Of a stretch of 64,000 nucleotides of DNA, positions 35,946-43,382 are shown piece after piece (the first letter of the stretch is position 1; every line of letters begins with the position of its first letter). This DNA is from Labilithrix sp. (GTDB lineage: Bacteria; Myxococcota; Polyangia; Polyangiales; Polyangiaceae): assembly GCA_028287035.1 (NCBI GenBank), contig JAQBQL010000038.1:1-64000 (forward strand). Reading direction: 5' to 3'. A program made the position numbers and the translations under genes. The notes beneath the pieces are model-generated. The model was given only the letters and a program-made list of their open reading frames with translations, made no database searches and was not told the DNA's origin.

Positions 35946-36236
35946 TCAGCCCCTCGGAAGCTGCGCCATGGCCTGGCGGAGCGAGGAGACGGAGGCGGAC
36001 CGCAGGTACACGACGGGGGCGTCGTCCGCGACCATGCCCTTCACCTGATCGCGAAGCGCGTGCGAGACCATGCCCACCATGATGATGACCGCGGCGACCC
36101 GGCCGACGATGCGGCGCGTGCCGTTCGGGACGCGGTTCTCGAAGTGACGGAGCTCGAGGCCTCGCTCCTCGACGACCTCGCGGTACCGCTCGACCATGCC
36201 GCCGCTACCACCGACCACGACGATCTGGCTTGTCAT
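35946..36236 (-). CDS. DUF2325-family small protein
   Basis: Small protein of 96 residues. Start 36236 (MTSQIVVVGGSGGMVERYRE) carries a GGAG Shine-Dalgarno a few nt upstream; the longer in-frame start adds a Pro/Arg-rich segment without sense. The sequence has the Rossmann-like pattern of DUF2325: a first strand ending VVVGGSGGM, a helix YREVVEERGLELRHFE, a second strand AAVIIMVGMVSHALRDQVKG, and a third strand APVVYLRSASVSSLRQAM. DUF2325 proteins have no established reaction. Nearest gene on the same strand is a lipoprotein 168 bp upstream, so it is probably expressed alone. Confidence 0.78.
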   Translation of the reverse strand: MTSQIVVVGGSGGMVERYREVVEERGLELRHFENRVPNGTRRIVGRVAAVIIMVGMVSHALRDQVKGMVADDAPVVYLRSASVSSLRQAMAQLPRG

Positions 36237-36404
36237 GCGGAGCACTCCAGCAAGCGGGGGACCAGCGTACGGACACCCACGATCCTGCGGTGAACGTGCG
36301 ATCGCCGCGGGTATTCCCTGCAATCTTGGCAAACGGGACGGGGGGGATCGTCCGGTCGGCGCCAACCTGTCGGCGGAGAGACATCGCCCGGCCGCCAAGC
36401 GCGG

Positions 36405-37016
36405 TCAGCCAGGCAGCCAACCGACGCGCACGTCCGCGAACGTCAGGTCCGGAATGCTCTCGAGCGTCCCGTCGGCGTTGCGGGCCTGGAGACCGGCGGC
36501 GGTGACCGTCACGTTGTACGAGCCGTTCGCGGAGTCCTTCGTGCTGACCCGGATCGAGAGCGTCCCGGCGACCACGGGCGCGACCGAGGTGACGTCATCG
36601 GCGCCGTTGTCGTAGTCGGAGCAGTAGGGAAGGTTCTCCTGCGGGCGCGCATACGCGTGGATCTCGACCCTCGTGCCGCTCGCCGTGGCGGGGTCGATGA
36701 CGACGGTCGCCGTGTCCCCGTCGTTCGTGAGCCCCCGGGCCTTCGCGTCGACCACGATGACGAGGTAGCGTGCTCGGGTCGCGTCGTGCGCGTAGAGCTC
36801 GAAGTCGCGACAGCCCCAGGCGTCCGTGGACCAGGTGCCGCCGCTGTGGGCCGGAGCATGCGTCGTTCCGGAGGAGACGCCCCTGGAGCTCTCGGCCGGC
36901 GCGTGGACACCCGGCGTGGAGCCGCCCGAGGACGAAGACGACGAGCCATCAGGGATGACGGCGCCCCCGCACGCGAGCAGAGAAAGGGCGCAGAGCGAGA
37001 TGGTGAGAAGACGCAT
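36405..37016 (-). CDS. small lipoprotein with one beta-rich domain
   Basis: Exported lipoprotein of 203 residues. The start 37016 (MRLLTISLCALSLLACGG) gives a clean signal peptide and lipobox; earlier in-frame starts lead through Arg-rich sequence. A Ser/Gly/His linker runs to about residue 65. The rest has strands and two lone cysteines (WGCRDFELYAHDA; LPYCSDYDNGADDV) and ends GLQARNADGTLESIPDLTFADVRVGWLPG. ARYLVIVVDAKARGLTNDGDTATVVID suggests a sandwich-like domain. I recognise no named family. It is divergent from the Old Yellow Enzyme gene, 169 bp away, with a dyad in between. Confidence 0.7.
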   Translation of the reverse strand: MRLLTISLCALSLLACGGAVIPDGSSSSSSGGSTPGVHAPAESSRGVSSGTTHAPAHSGGTWSTDAWGCRDFELYAHDATRARYLVIVVDAKARGLTNDGDTATVVIDPATASGTRVEIHAYARPQENLPYCSDYDNGADDVTSVAPVVAGTLSIRVSTKDSANGSYNVTVTAAGLQARNADGTLESIPDLTFADVRVGWLPG

Positions 37017-37056
37017 GCTGCGCCGTCGAGCAATCGCCACGCCACCACCGCAGGCC

Positions 37057-37074
37057 GGTTCGAGCGCGCGAACC
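37057..37074. promoter_or_regulatory. perfect 6-bp-arm dyad between lipoprotein and Old Yellow Enzyme genes
   Basis: GGTTCG-AGCGCG-CGAACC lies in the 169-bp divergent spacer, 40 bp from the lipoprotein start and 111 bp from the oxidoreductase start. It could be an operator or just a hairpin; no dedicated regulator is adjacent. The remainder of the spacer shows nothing else I can support. Confidence 0.3.
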
Positions 37075-37185
37075 TGCGCGTGTTGCGCGCGTACGAGCAC
37101 GCCCGGCGTGCCATCGTGAGCCACTCCCGCGGGGCAACCGACGCGATCGTCGCAACGGGGGGTCTCGGACGAGCATCGATGGCGC

Positions 37186-38265
37186 ATGACCGATCGTCGT
37201 CTGTTCTCGCCGTTCACGCTCGGGCCGATCACGCTGACGTCGCGCATCGTCATGGCGCCCATGACGCGCAGCCGGTCGCCCGGCAACGTGCCGGATGATC
37301 TCGTCGCGACGTACTACGCGCAACGCGCTTCGGCGGGCCTCATCATCACCGAGGGCACGTCACCGTCGCCGAACGGGGTCGGTTACGCGCGCATCCCCGG
37401 CCTCTACGACGCCGCGCAGGTCGCGGGCTGGAAGAAGGTGACCGACGCGGTTCACGCGAAGGGCGGGCACATCTATGCGCAGCTGATGCACACCGGCCGC
37501 GTCTCGCATCCCGAGAACCTGCCGCCCGGCGCGCGCGTGCTCGGCCCTTCGCCGCTCGCGACACCCGGTGAGATGTGGGTCGACGGCAAGGGCCAGCAGC
37601 CGTTCCCGGTTCCGACCGAGATGACGGAGGCCGACGTCGTCGCCGCCATCGGCGAGTTCGGCGCGGCTGCCGCGAACGCACGGGCCGCCGGCTTCGACGG
37701 CGTCGAGATCCACGGCGCGAACGGGTACCTGGTCGAGCAGTTCCTGGCCGCCGCGACGAACCAGCGGAAGGACCAGTGGGGCGGCGGCTCCATCGCGAGC
37801 CGGGTGCGGTTCGCGCTGGCGGTGGTCGACGCGGCCAGCAAGGCGATCGGCGCCGACCGCGTCGGGATCCGGCTGTCGCCCTACGGCGTGTTCAACGGCA
37901 CCGGGCCCGACGCCCTGACCGACGATCTCTATCGCTCGCTCGTCACCGAGCTCGACGCGCGGAAGATCGCGTACGTGCACCTCGTCGATCATTCCTCGAT
38001 GGGCGCGCCGAAGCCGAGCGCGGAGCTCGTCGCCGACGTCCGCAAGCTCTTCACGGGTACGATCATCCACTCGGGCGGCTTCGACGCGGCGCGCGCCGAG
38101 GCCGAGCTGGCCGCCGGCAAGGCCGACCTCGTCGCGTTCGGGCGGCCGTTCATCGGCAACCCCGATCTGCCGGCGAAGCTCGCGAGCGGCGCGCCGCTGG
38201 TCGAGCCCGACCAGACCACGTTCTACACGCCGGGCGAGAAGGGCTACACCGACTACGCGGCGTGA
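37186..38265 (+). CDS. Old Yellow Enzyme-family alkene reductase
   Basis: FMN-dependent NAD(P)H:enone oxidoreductase of 359 residues, cytoplasmic TIM barrel. The N-terminus (LFSPFTLGPITLTSRIVMAPMTRSRS) and GHIYAQLMHTGR are typical. The substrate-activating His/Asn pair is in EIHGANGYLVEQFL. The usual RTDxYGGS loop reads RKDQWGGGS, a departure from most family members near the active-site rim. IIHSGGF and AFGRPFIGNPDLP are the phosphate-binding and C-terminal strands. It reduces activated C=C bonds in other bacteria (nitroesters, maleimides, enones); its physiological substrate here is unknown. It converges on the hybrid kinase, 12 bp away. Confidence 0.93.
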   Translation: MTDRRLFSPFTLGPITLTSRIVMAPMTRSRSPGNVPDDLVATYYAQRASAGLIITEGTSPSPNGVGYARIPGLYDAAQVAGWKKVTDAVHAKGGHIYAQLMHTGRVSHPENLPPGARVLGPSPLATPGEMWVDGKGQQPFPVPTEMTEADVVAAIGEFGAAAANARAAGFDGVEIHGANGYLVEQFLAAATNQRKDQWGGGSIASRVRFALAVVDAASKAIGADRVGIRLSPYGVFNGTGPDALTDDLYRSLVTELDARKIAYVHLVDHSSMGAPKPSAELVADVRKLFTGTIIHSGGFDAARAEAELAAGKADLVAFGRPFIGNPDLPAKLASGAPLVEPDQTTFYTPGEKGYTDYAA

Positions 38266-38277
38266 GGCGGCGGTCGC

Positions 38278-40332
38278 TCAGCGGCTCGTCAGGCTGACGA
38301 GCACCGCGAGCAGCTCGCCCGGGTCGACGGGCTTCGCGACGTGGCTGTTGAACCCCGCGCGGAGGGCGCGCGTCCGGTCCTCGAGGCGGGCGTACGCCGT
38401 CACCGCCATCGCGGGCAGCCTTCCGCCCTGGTCGCGGGGCAGCTCGCGGATGCGCCGGATGAGCGACAGCCCGTCCTCCTGGGGCATCGCGATGTCCGAC
38501 ACGAGCACGTCGACGAGGCCGGAGCGTGCGACGTCGAAGGCCTCGGCGGCGGTCTCGACGACGGTCACGACCATCTTGCACGACTCGAGGAGCGTGCGCA
38601 GCAGCTCGCGGGCATCGGGCTCGTCGTCGACGACGAGCGCGCGGATGCCCTCGAGCTCGCGCGGTCGCTCGAGGCCGGCCCGCGGCGGCATGGCCAGCGA
38701 CACGGGCGGCTCCGACTCGCGCGGCGCGGCCACCATGGGCAGGTAGACGAGGAACGACGCGCCGAGCCCGAGGCCATCGCTCCGCGCCTGGATGGTGCCG
38801 CCGTGCAGCTCCACGAGGTTCTTCACGATGGACAGACCGAGGCCGAGGCCGCCCTTCGCGCGTGTGCTCGTCCCGTCGGCCTGCTTGAAGCGCTCGAACA
38901 CGTGGGGGAGGAACTCGGGGTCGATGCCCTGTCCCGTGTCCTCGACCAGGATCTCGACGCCGCCGTCGCGGCGGTGGACGCGCAGCACGACGCGGTCCCC
39001 CTTCTTCGTGAACTTGATGGCGTTCGTGAGAAGGTTCCAGATCACCTGCTGGATGCGGTCGGGGTCGCCGAGCACGGTGCCCGCGTGCTCGATGCCGGAG
39101 TCGAGGACGATGCCCTTCGCGTCGGCCGCGAGGCGCACCGCCTCGAGCGCGAGCTCCGCGACGGACGCCACGTCGACGCTGCTGACGTCGACGCGCAGCT
39201 TGCCGGAGACGATGCGGCCGATGTCGAGGAGGTCCTCGATGAGCTGGGCCTGCGAACGGGCGTTGCGGTCGATGGTCTCGAGCGCGCGCTTCACCCGCGG
39301 CGCATCCATCTCGCCGCGCATGAGCATCCCGGTCCAGCCGGTGATGGCGTTGAGCGGGGTGCGCAGCTCGTGGGAGACCATCGCCAGGAACTCGTCCTTG
39401 CTGCGGTTCGCGGCCTCGGCCTCGGCGCGGGCGTGACGTTCGCGCTCGAGCAGGTGGACGCGCTCCGTCTCGGCACGGGCGCGCGCCATGCCGAGCGCCA
39501 GCAGATCCGAGATCGTGGTGAGGGCGGGGAGCGCGTCGGCCAGGGAGATGTGGCTGCAGAACGCGATGACTCCCTGGGTGTCGTCGCGGAGGACGAGGGG
39601 GAGGACGACGAACGAGCGGAGGCCCGCGCCGCAGGCGTGGAGCCGCGCGAGCTCCGCGGGGTCCTCGATGACGAGTGGCCGCTGGTCACGGCACACGCGC
39701 TCGATGACGTCCGTGACCGTGACATCGTCGTGCTGTGCGCCGCTCGCGCTCGTGGACGCGAGGAGCGTGAGCTTGCCGTCCGATCGCTCCCAGATCTGCG
39801 CGTTCCGGGCCTCGAGGTGGACGACGATCGCGCCGGTGCACCTCCTCGCGATCTCGGCGATGTTCTGGCCCTTGGTGATGGCCTCGCCGATGTCGGCGGA
39901 CAGCGCGAGCTGCATCGTTCGCGCGTACTGGGCGCTCTGCAGGCGGCTCGTCCGCACGAGGGTCGCGACGCGGGCGACGAGCTCCACGATCTCGTACGGC
40001 TTCACCACGTAGTCGTTGGCACCGGCGGTGATCGCCTCGACGACCGCCGTCTTCTCGGCCTGCGCGGTGAGCATGAGGATCGGCAGGCGCATGCCGTCGT
40101 AGGTCTGGCGGATCACCCGGCAGACCTCGATCCCGCTGATCCCCTCGAGCTGCCAGTCGACGACGAGCGCATCGGGAAGGATCCGCGTGTTCGAGATCCG
40201 CTCGAGAAGCACCGAGCCGTCGCTCAGCACCTCGACCTCCTGCGTGGCAGAGAGCGCGCGACGGGCCATCTCGGCCTCGAGAGGGCTATCCTCGAGCAGC
40301 CAGACGCGTCCCCTCTCCGAGCTGCTCGCCAT
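38278..40332 (-). CDS. receiver-GAF-histidine kinase-receiver hybrid
   Basis: Soluble phosphorelay protein of 684 residues. Receiver 1 covers residues 8-125 (phosphoacceptor D59 in VVDWQLEG, K111). A GAF-like sensor domain lies at about 140-285. HisKA follows with H321 in AMVSHELRTPLN, then a HATPase with NLLTNAIKFT, DTGQGI and GGLGLGLSIVKN. Receiver 2 is C-terminal (VDDEPDAR, VLVSDIAMPQEDG, KPVDPGE). No membrane helix. It is divergent from the chemosensory operon across 120 bp, so the two may be co-regulated or communicate. A TATCAT box lies 10 nt before its ATG. FrzE-like or orphan signalling roles cannot be told apart from the sequence. Confidence 0.92.
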   Translation of the reverse strand: MASSSERGRVWLLEDSPLEAEMARRALSATQEVEVLSDGSVLLERISNTRILPDALVVDWQLEGISGIEVCRVIRQTYDGMRLPILMLTAQAEKTAVVEAITAGANDYVVKPYEIVELVARVATLVRTSRLQSAQYARTMQLALSADIGEAITKGQNIAEIARRCTGAIVVHLEARNAQIWERSDGKLTLLASTSASGAQHDDVTVTDVIERVCRDQRPLVIEDPAELARLHACGAGLRSFVVLPLVLRDDTQGVIAFCSHISLADALPALTTISDLLALGMARARAETERVHLLERERHARAEAEAANRSKDEFLAMVSHELRTPLNAITGWTGMLMRGEMDAPRVKRALETIDRNARSQAQLIEDLLDIGRIVSGKLRVDVSSVDVASVAELALEAVRLAADAKGIVLDSGIEHAGTVLGDPDRIQQVIWNLLTNAIKFTKKGDRVVLRVHRRDGGVEILVEDTGQGIDPEFLPHVFERFKQADGTSTRAKGGLGLGLSIVKNLVELHGGTIQARSDGLGLGASFLVYLPMVAAPRESEPPVSLAMPPRAGLERPRELEGIRALVVDDEPDARELLRTLLESCKMVVTVVETAAEAFDVARSGLVDVLVSDIAMPQEDGLSLIRRIRELPRDQGGRLPAMAVTAYARLEDRTRALRAGFNSHVAKPVDPGELLAVLVSLTSR

Positions 40333-40414
40333 CCGTCGACCGATGATAAGCGATTTCCCGGACGTCGCGGCGGGACACCGGGTCGCAGGGGCGAAGATGG
40401 CTCGGCACCCGTCG

Positions 40415-40442
40415 TTGACACCCGCGCGCCATGCAATACCGT
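40415..40442 (+). promoter_or_regulatory. candidate sigma-70 promoter of the chemosensory operon
   Basis: A perfect TTGACA at 40415-40420 is followed by 16 nt and TACCGT at 40437-40442. Initiation would fall within a few nt of the GTG at 40453. The alternative GTG at 40441 would lie inside the -10, which favours the 40453 start. Confidence 0.45.
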
Positions 40443-40452
40443 GGCGAGTCCA

Positions 40453-40842
40453 GTGGCGGAGATCCTCGTCGTCGACGACAGCAAGGTGATGCGCGACATG
40501 GTGACCGCCTGCCTCCGGCCGGACGGGAACCTCGTCGTCAGCCAGGCCGCGAGCGGTCTGGAGGCGATCGAGCGCCTCTCGCTGAAGGCGTTCGACCTGG
40601 TGGTCCTCGATCTCAATATGCCGGACATCGGCGGCCTCGAGGTCGTCGAGTTCGTCCGCGCCCAGGACAAGCTGGCGCGGCTCCCGATCCTGATCCTGAC
40701 GACCCGCTCCGAGGACGACTCACGCGCCAAGATCCTCGCCGCGGGTGCGTCCCGCTACATGACGAAGCCCTTCGCCCCGGAGGTGATACTCGCGGAGGTC
40801 CGTGCTCTGCTCGAGACGGGACACGCGTCCGGAGCGGGCTGA
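40453..40842 (+). CDS. cheY: CheY-like single-domain response regulator
   Basis: Single receiver domain of 129 residues, the probable output of the CheA encoded next. VAEILVVDDSK has the acidic pair, D53 in VVLDLNMPD is the phosphoacceptor, LTTRSE supplies the Thr and MTKPF the Lys. The GTG start at 40453 is preferred; GTG at 40441 is possible. The long open frame upstream on this strand is the antisense shadow of the hybrid kinase. The stop is immediately followed by the cheA ATG with no spacer, making this the first gene of a seven-gene operon. No DNA-binding or enzymatic output domain is attached, so the downstream target is another protein. Confidence 0.92.
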   Translation: MAEILVVDDSKVMRDMVTACLRPDGNLVVSQAASGLEAIERLSLKAFDLVVLDLNMPDIGGLEVVEFVRAQDKLARLPILILTTRSEDDSRAKILAAGASRYMTKPFAPEVILAEVRALLETGHASGAG

Positions 40843-42903
40843 ATGCAGGTCGATCTGCGGGAGTTCCGTGCCGCCTACCTCGCGGAGGTCGACGAGCACC
40901 TCGGAGCCGTCAACGCGCTCCTTCATGCGATCGCGGGCCGGCCCAAGGACCAGGCGGCGCCCCGTGAGCTGCGCGACCTGATGCGCCTGCTCCACACGGT
41001 GAAGGGCCTCTCGGCGATGGTCGGCATCGAGCCGATCGTCACGATCTCGCACCGCATGGAGTCGGTGCTCCGCACCGCCGATCGCGCCGGCGGCTTCATG
41101 AGCGAACGCGCGCTCGACGGCCTCATTGCGGGCACCCGCGCGATCGAGTCGCGCGTCCGGCAGGTCGGGAAGGGCGAGCCGGTCACGGAACCGAGCGCCG
41201 CGCTGCTCGAGGCCCTGCGCGACGAGCCCGTCGCCAGCGCCGGCGCCGGGTCGCCCGGTGCCGTCGCGCCCACGGGGGCGTCGCTCGACGTGGCTCTCGG
41301 GCCGGAGCTGTCGGGGAAGCTCACCGCCTCCGACAAGGAGCAGCTCGCGCAGGGCACGGCCTCCGGTCGCCGCGGGCTCCTCGTCGAGTTCGCGCCGGCG
41401 CCTGCCAAGGCGGAGCGCGGCCACACCATCACGACCGTCCGGCAGCGGCTCGCCGAGCTCGGCGAGATCGTGCGCGTGCTCCCGGTGGCCGTGCCGGCCG
41501 GGCCGGGCACGCCAGGCGGTCTCCTCTTCACCATCCTCCTCCTCAGCGACGCGCCCGCAGCGGCCGTCGCCGAGGCGGCGCTCCTCGACGCCCAGGACGT
41601 CCGCGAAATCCTCGCTCCCCGTGAGCTGCCGGTGCCGGGCCGCCCCGAGCGCGCGGCGGTGGAGCCGGAGACGGCGCTCCCCGTCGAGGCCGAGGACGAC
41701 CACGGCTTCGAGGCGCAGCGCGGGGGCATGCTCCGCGTCGACGTGCGCCGCGTCGACGACGCGATCGAGCAGCTCTCCGCGCTCATCGTGACGCGGTCGC
41801 GCCTCGCCCGGGCCGTCGCCGAGCTGCGCGAGGCGGGCGCCGCGACGCGCGAGCTCGAGGCCATCGTCACCGACAATGCGCGCCAGCTGCGCGACCTCCG
41901 CGCGGCGATCCTGCGCGTGCGCATGGTGCCCATCGACGCCGTGCTCGATCGCCTGCCGCTCGTCATCCGCGGCCTCGGCAAGAGCACGGGCAAGCAGGTG
42001 CGCCTCGTCCTCGACAGCGGCGGCGCGGAGCTCGACAAGAGCGTCGCCGAGCGCATCTTCCCGGCGCTCGTGCACCTGCTCCGCAACGCGGTCGATCACG
42101 GCATCGAGGGCCGCGAGGAGCGTCTGCGGGCCGGCAAGCCCGAGCAGGCAACGGTCCGCGTCACGTCGTCGTCGCACAGCAGCCGGCAGATCGAGATCCG
42201 CGTCAGCGACGACGGAGGCGGCGTCGATCGTGCGGCGGTGGCACGCAAGGCGGGCCGCGACGTCCCGTCGACCGACGCGCAGCTCCTCGAGCTCCTCTGC
42301 CGCCCCGGTCTGTCGACGCGCGACGCGGCCGACCTCACGAGCGGGCGCGGCGTCGGGATGGACATCGTCCAGCAGATCGTGGTGGACGGGCTCGGCGGCG
42401 AGCTCGCGCTCGAGACGACCGCCGGCGTGGGCACGACCTTCGTGCTGCGCGTGCCGCTGACGATTGCGATCGTCGAGGCCTTCGTGGTGCTCGCCGGTGG
42501 CGCGCGCTACGTGGTGCCCGTGCCCGTCGTCGAGGAGATCATCGAGGTCGACGCCCGCACCACCACGCGCGGCCCGCGCGTGCGCGGCCAGGAGAGCCGC
42601 TTCTTCGCGAGGCGCGGGGAGACCGTGCCGCTCGTGGACCTCTGCGGCGCTCTCGGGCTGCCGGGCGTCGCCCAGGGGGGCGTCGCGCTCGTGGTGCGCC
42701 GCGGGCGTGACGAGCCGGTCGCCTTCGGCATCGATCGCATCCTCGGCCAGCAGGAGACGGTCATCCGTCCGCTCGCCGACCCGCTCGTGTCCGTGGCGGG
42801 CGTGAGCGGCACGACCGACCTCGGCGACGGGCGGGCGACGCTCGTCCTCGACCTCCTCGCGCTGTGTGCGAAGCTCGGACGCGGGAAGGATCGGGCCGCA
42901 TGA
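40843..42903 (+). CDS. cheA: CheA-type chemosensory histidine kinase
   Basis: Kinase of 686 residues. The Hpt domain is residues 1-105, with H51 in RLLHTVKGLSAMVG. A middle domain (about 175-270; HTITTVRQRLAELGEIVRVLP) is of the type found in alternative chemosensory kinases such as PilL/ChpA-like proteins and takes the place of a classical P2. Dimerisation helices lie at about 300-370 (DDAIEQLSALIVTRSRLARAV). The HATPase has HLLRNAVDHGIEGREERLRAG (H411), DDGGGVD and SGRGVGMDIV. The CheW-like domain is residues 540-680. All catalytic boxes are intact. No fused receiver. Its stop overlaps the cheW start (ATGA). Confidence 0.95.
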   Translation: MQVDLREFRAAYLAEVDEHLGAVNALLHAIAGRPKDQAAPRELRDLMRLLHTVKGLSAMVGIEPIVTISHRMESVLRTADRAGGFMSERALDGLIAGTRAIESRVRQVGKGEPVTEPSAALLEALRDEPVASAGAGSPGAVAPTGASLDVALGPELSGKLTASDKEQLAQGTASGRRGLLVEFAPAPAKAERGHTITTVRQRLAELGEIVRVLPVAVPAGPGTPGGLLFTILLLSDAPAAAVAEAALLDAQDVREILAPRELPVPGRPERAAVEPETALPVEAEDDHGFEAQRGGMLRVDVRRVDDAIEQLSALIVTRSRLARAVAELREAGAATRELEAIVTDNARQLRDLRAAILRVRMVPIDAVLDRLPLVIRGLGKSTGKQVRLVLDSGGAELDKSVAERIFPALVHLLRNAVDHGIEGREERLRAGKPEQATVRVTSSSHSSRQIEIRVSDDGGGVDRAAVARKAGRDVPSTDAQLLELLCRPGLSTRDAADLTSGRGVGMDIVQQIVVDGLGGELALETTAGVGTTFVLRVPLTIAIVEAFVVLAGGARYVVPVPVVEEIIEVDARTTTRGPRVRGQESRFFARRGETVPLVDLCGALGLPGVAQGGVALVVRRGRDEPVAFGIDRILGQQETVIRPLADPLVSVAGVSGTTDLGDGRATLVLDLLALCAKLGRGKDRAA

Positions 42904-43382
42904 GCGACGCCGCGCTCGTTCGGCAGGCCGAGGCGCCCCTTGCCGAGATCCCCGAGCTCTTCGTGCTCTTCAAGGTCGACGAGGCCGACTACGCGCTCCC
43001 GGCGGCGGTCGTCCTCCAGATGGAGAGCTACACGGGCGCGACGGCGGTGCCCGGCGCTCCCGCGTTCGTGGCGGGCATCGTGCAGCTCCGCGGGCGCGTC
43101 GTGCCGGTCGTCGACCTGCGGCTCCGCTTCGGGCTCCCGCCCGCCGTGCCCGGCCCGCAGACGCGCGTGGTCGTCGGCGAGCTGCACGACCGCACCGTGG
43201 CTCTCGTCGCCGACAGCGCGCGCGAGGTGATCCGGCTCACGCCCTCCCAGCTGAGGCCGCCGCCTCGCCTCGTCGACGACGGGTCGCGGGGCTTCATCAA
43301 GGCCGTTGCCCAGCTGGGCACCCGCACCGTGCTGGTGCTGGATTTCGCGAAGGTGATCGGAGAGGAACCGCTCGATGTCTGA
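42900..43382 (+). CDS. cheW: CheW coupling protein
   Basis: Single CheW domain of 160 residues that links the receptor to CheA. Recognisable segments are [46 protein letters not shown] (the conserved G-x-hydrophobic-RG-x4-P-hydrophobic-DL core) and [23 protein letters not shown]. Start 42900 overlaps the cheA stop as ATGA; the in-frame methionine at 42864 lies inside cheA. Its last 8 bp overlap the receptor gene. Confidence 0.93.
   Translation: MSDAALVRQAEAPLAEIPELFVLFKVDEADYALPAAVVLQMESYTGATAVPGAPAFVAGIVQLRGRVVPVVDLRLRFGLPPAVPGPQTRVVVGELHDRTVALVADSAREVIRLTPSQLRPPPRLVDDGSRGFIKAVAQLGTRTVLVLDFAKVIGEEPLDV

Noticed and set aside
36237..36404. Possible fluoride-riboswitch-like RNA upstream of the DUF2325 gene (GGGCGATG ... 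CCGCC on the minus strand)
   Set aside because: The first stem can be drawn, but the later conserved CTGATG/pseudoknot part is missing, and DUF2325 is not a fluoride exporter.
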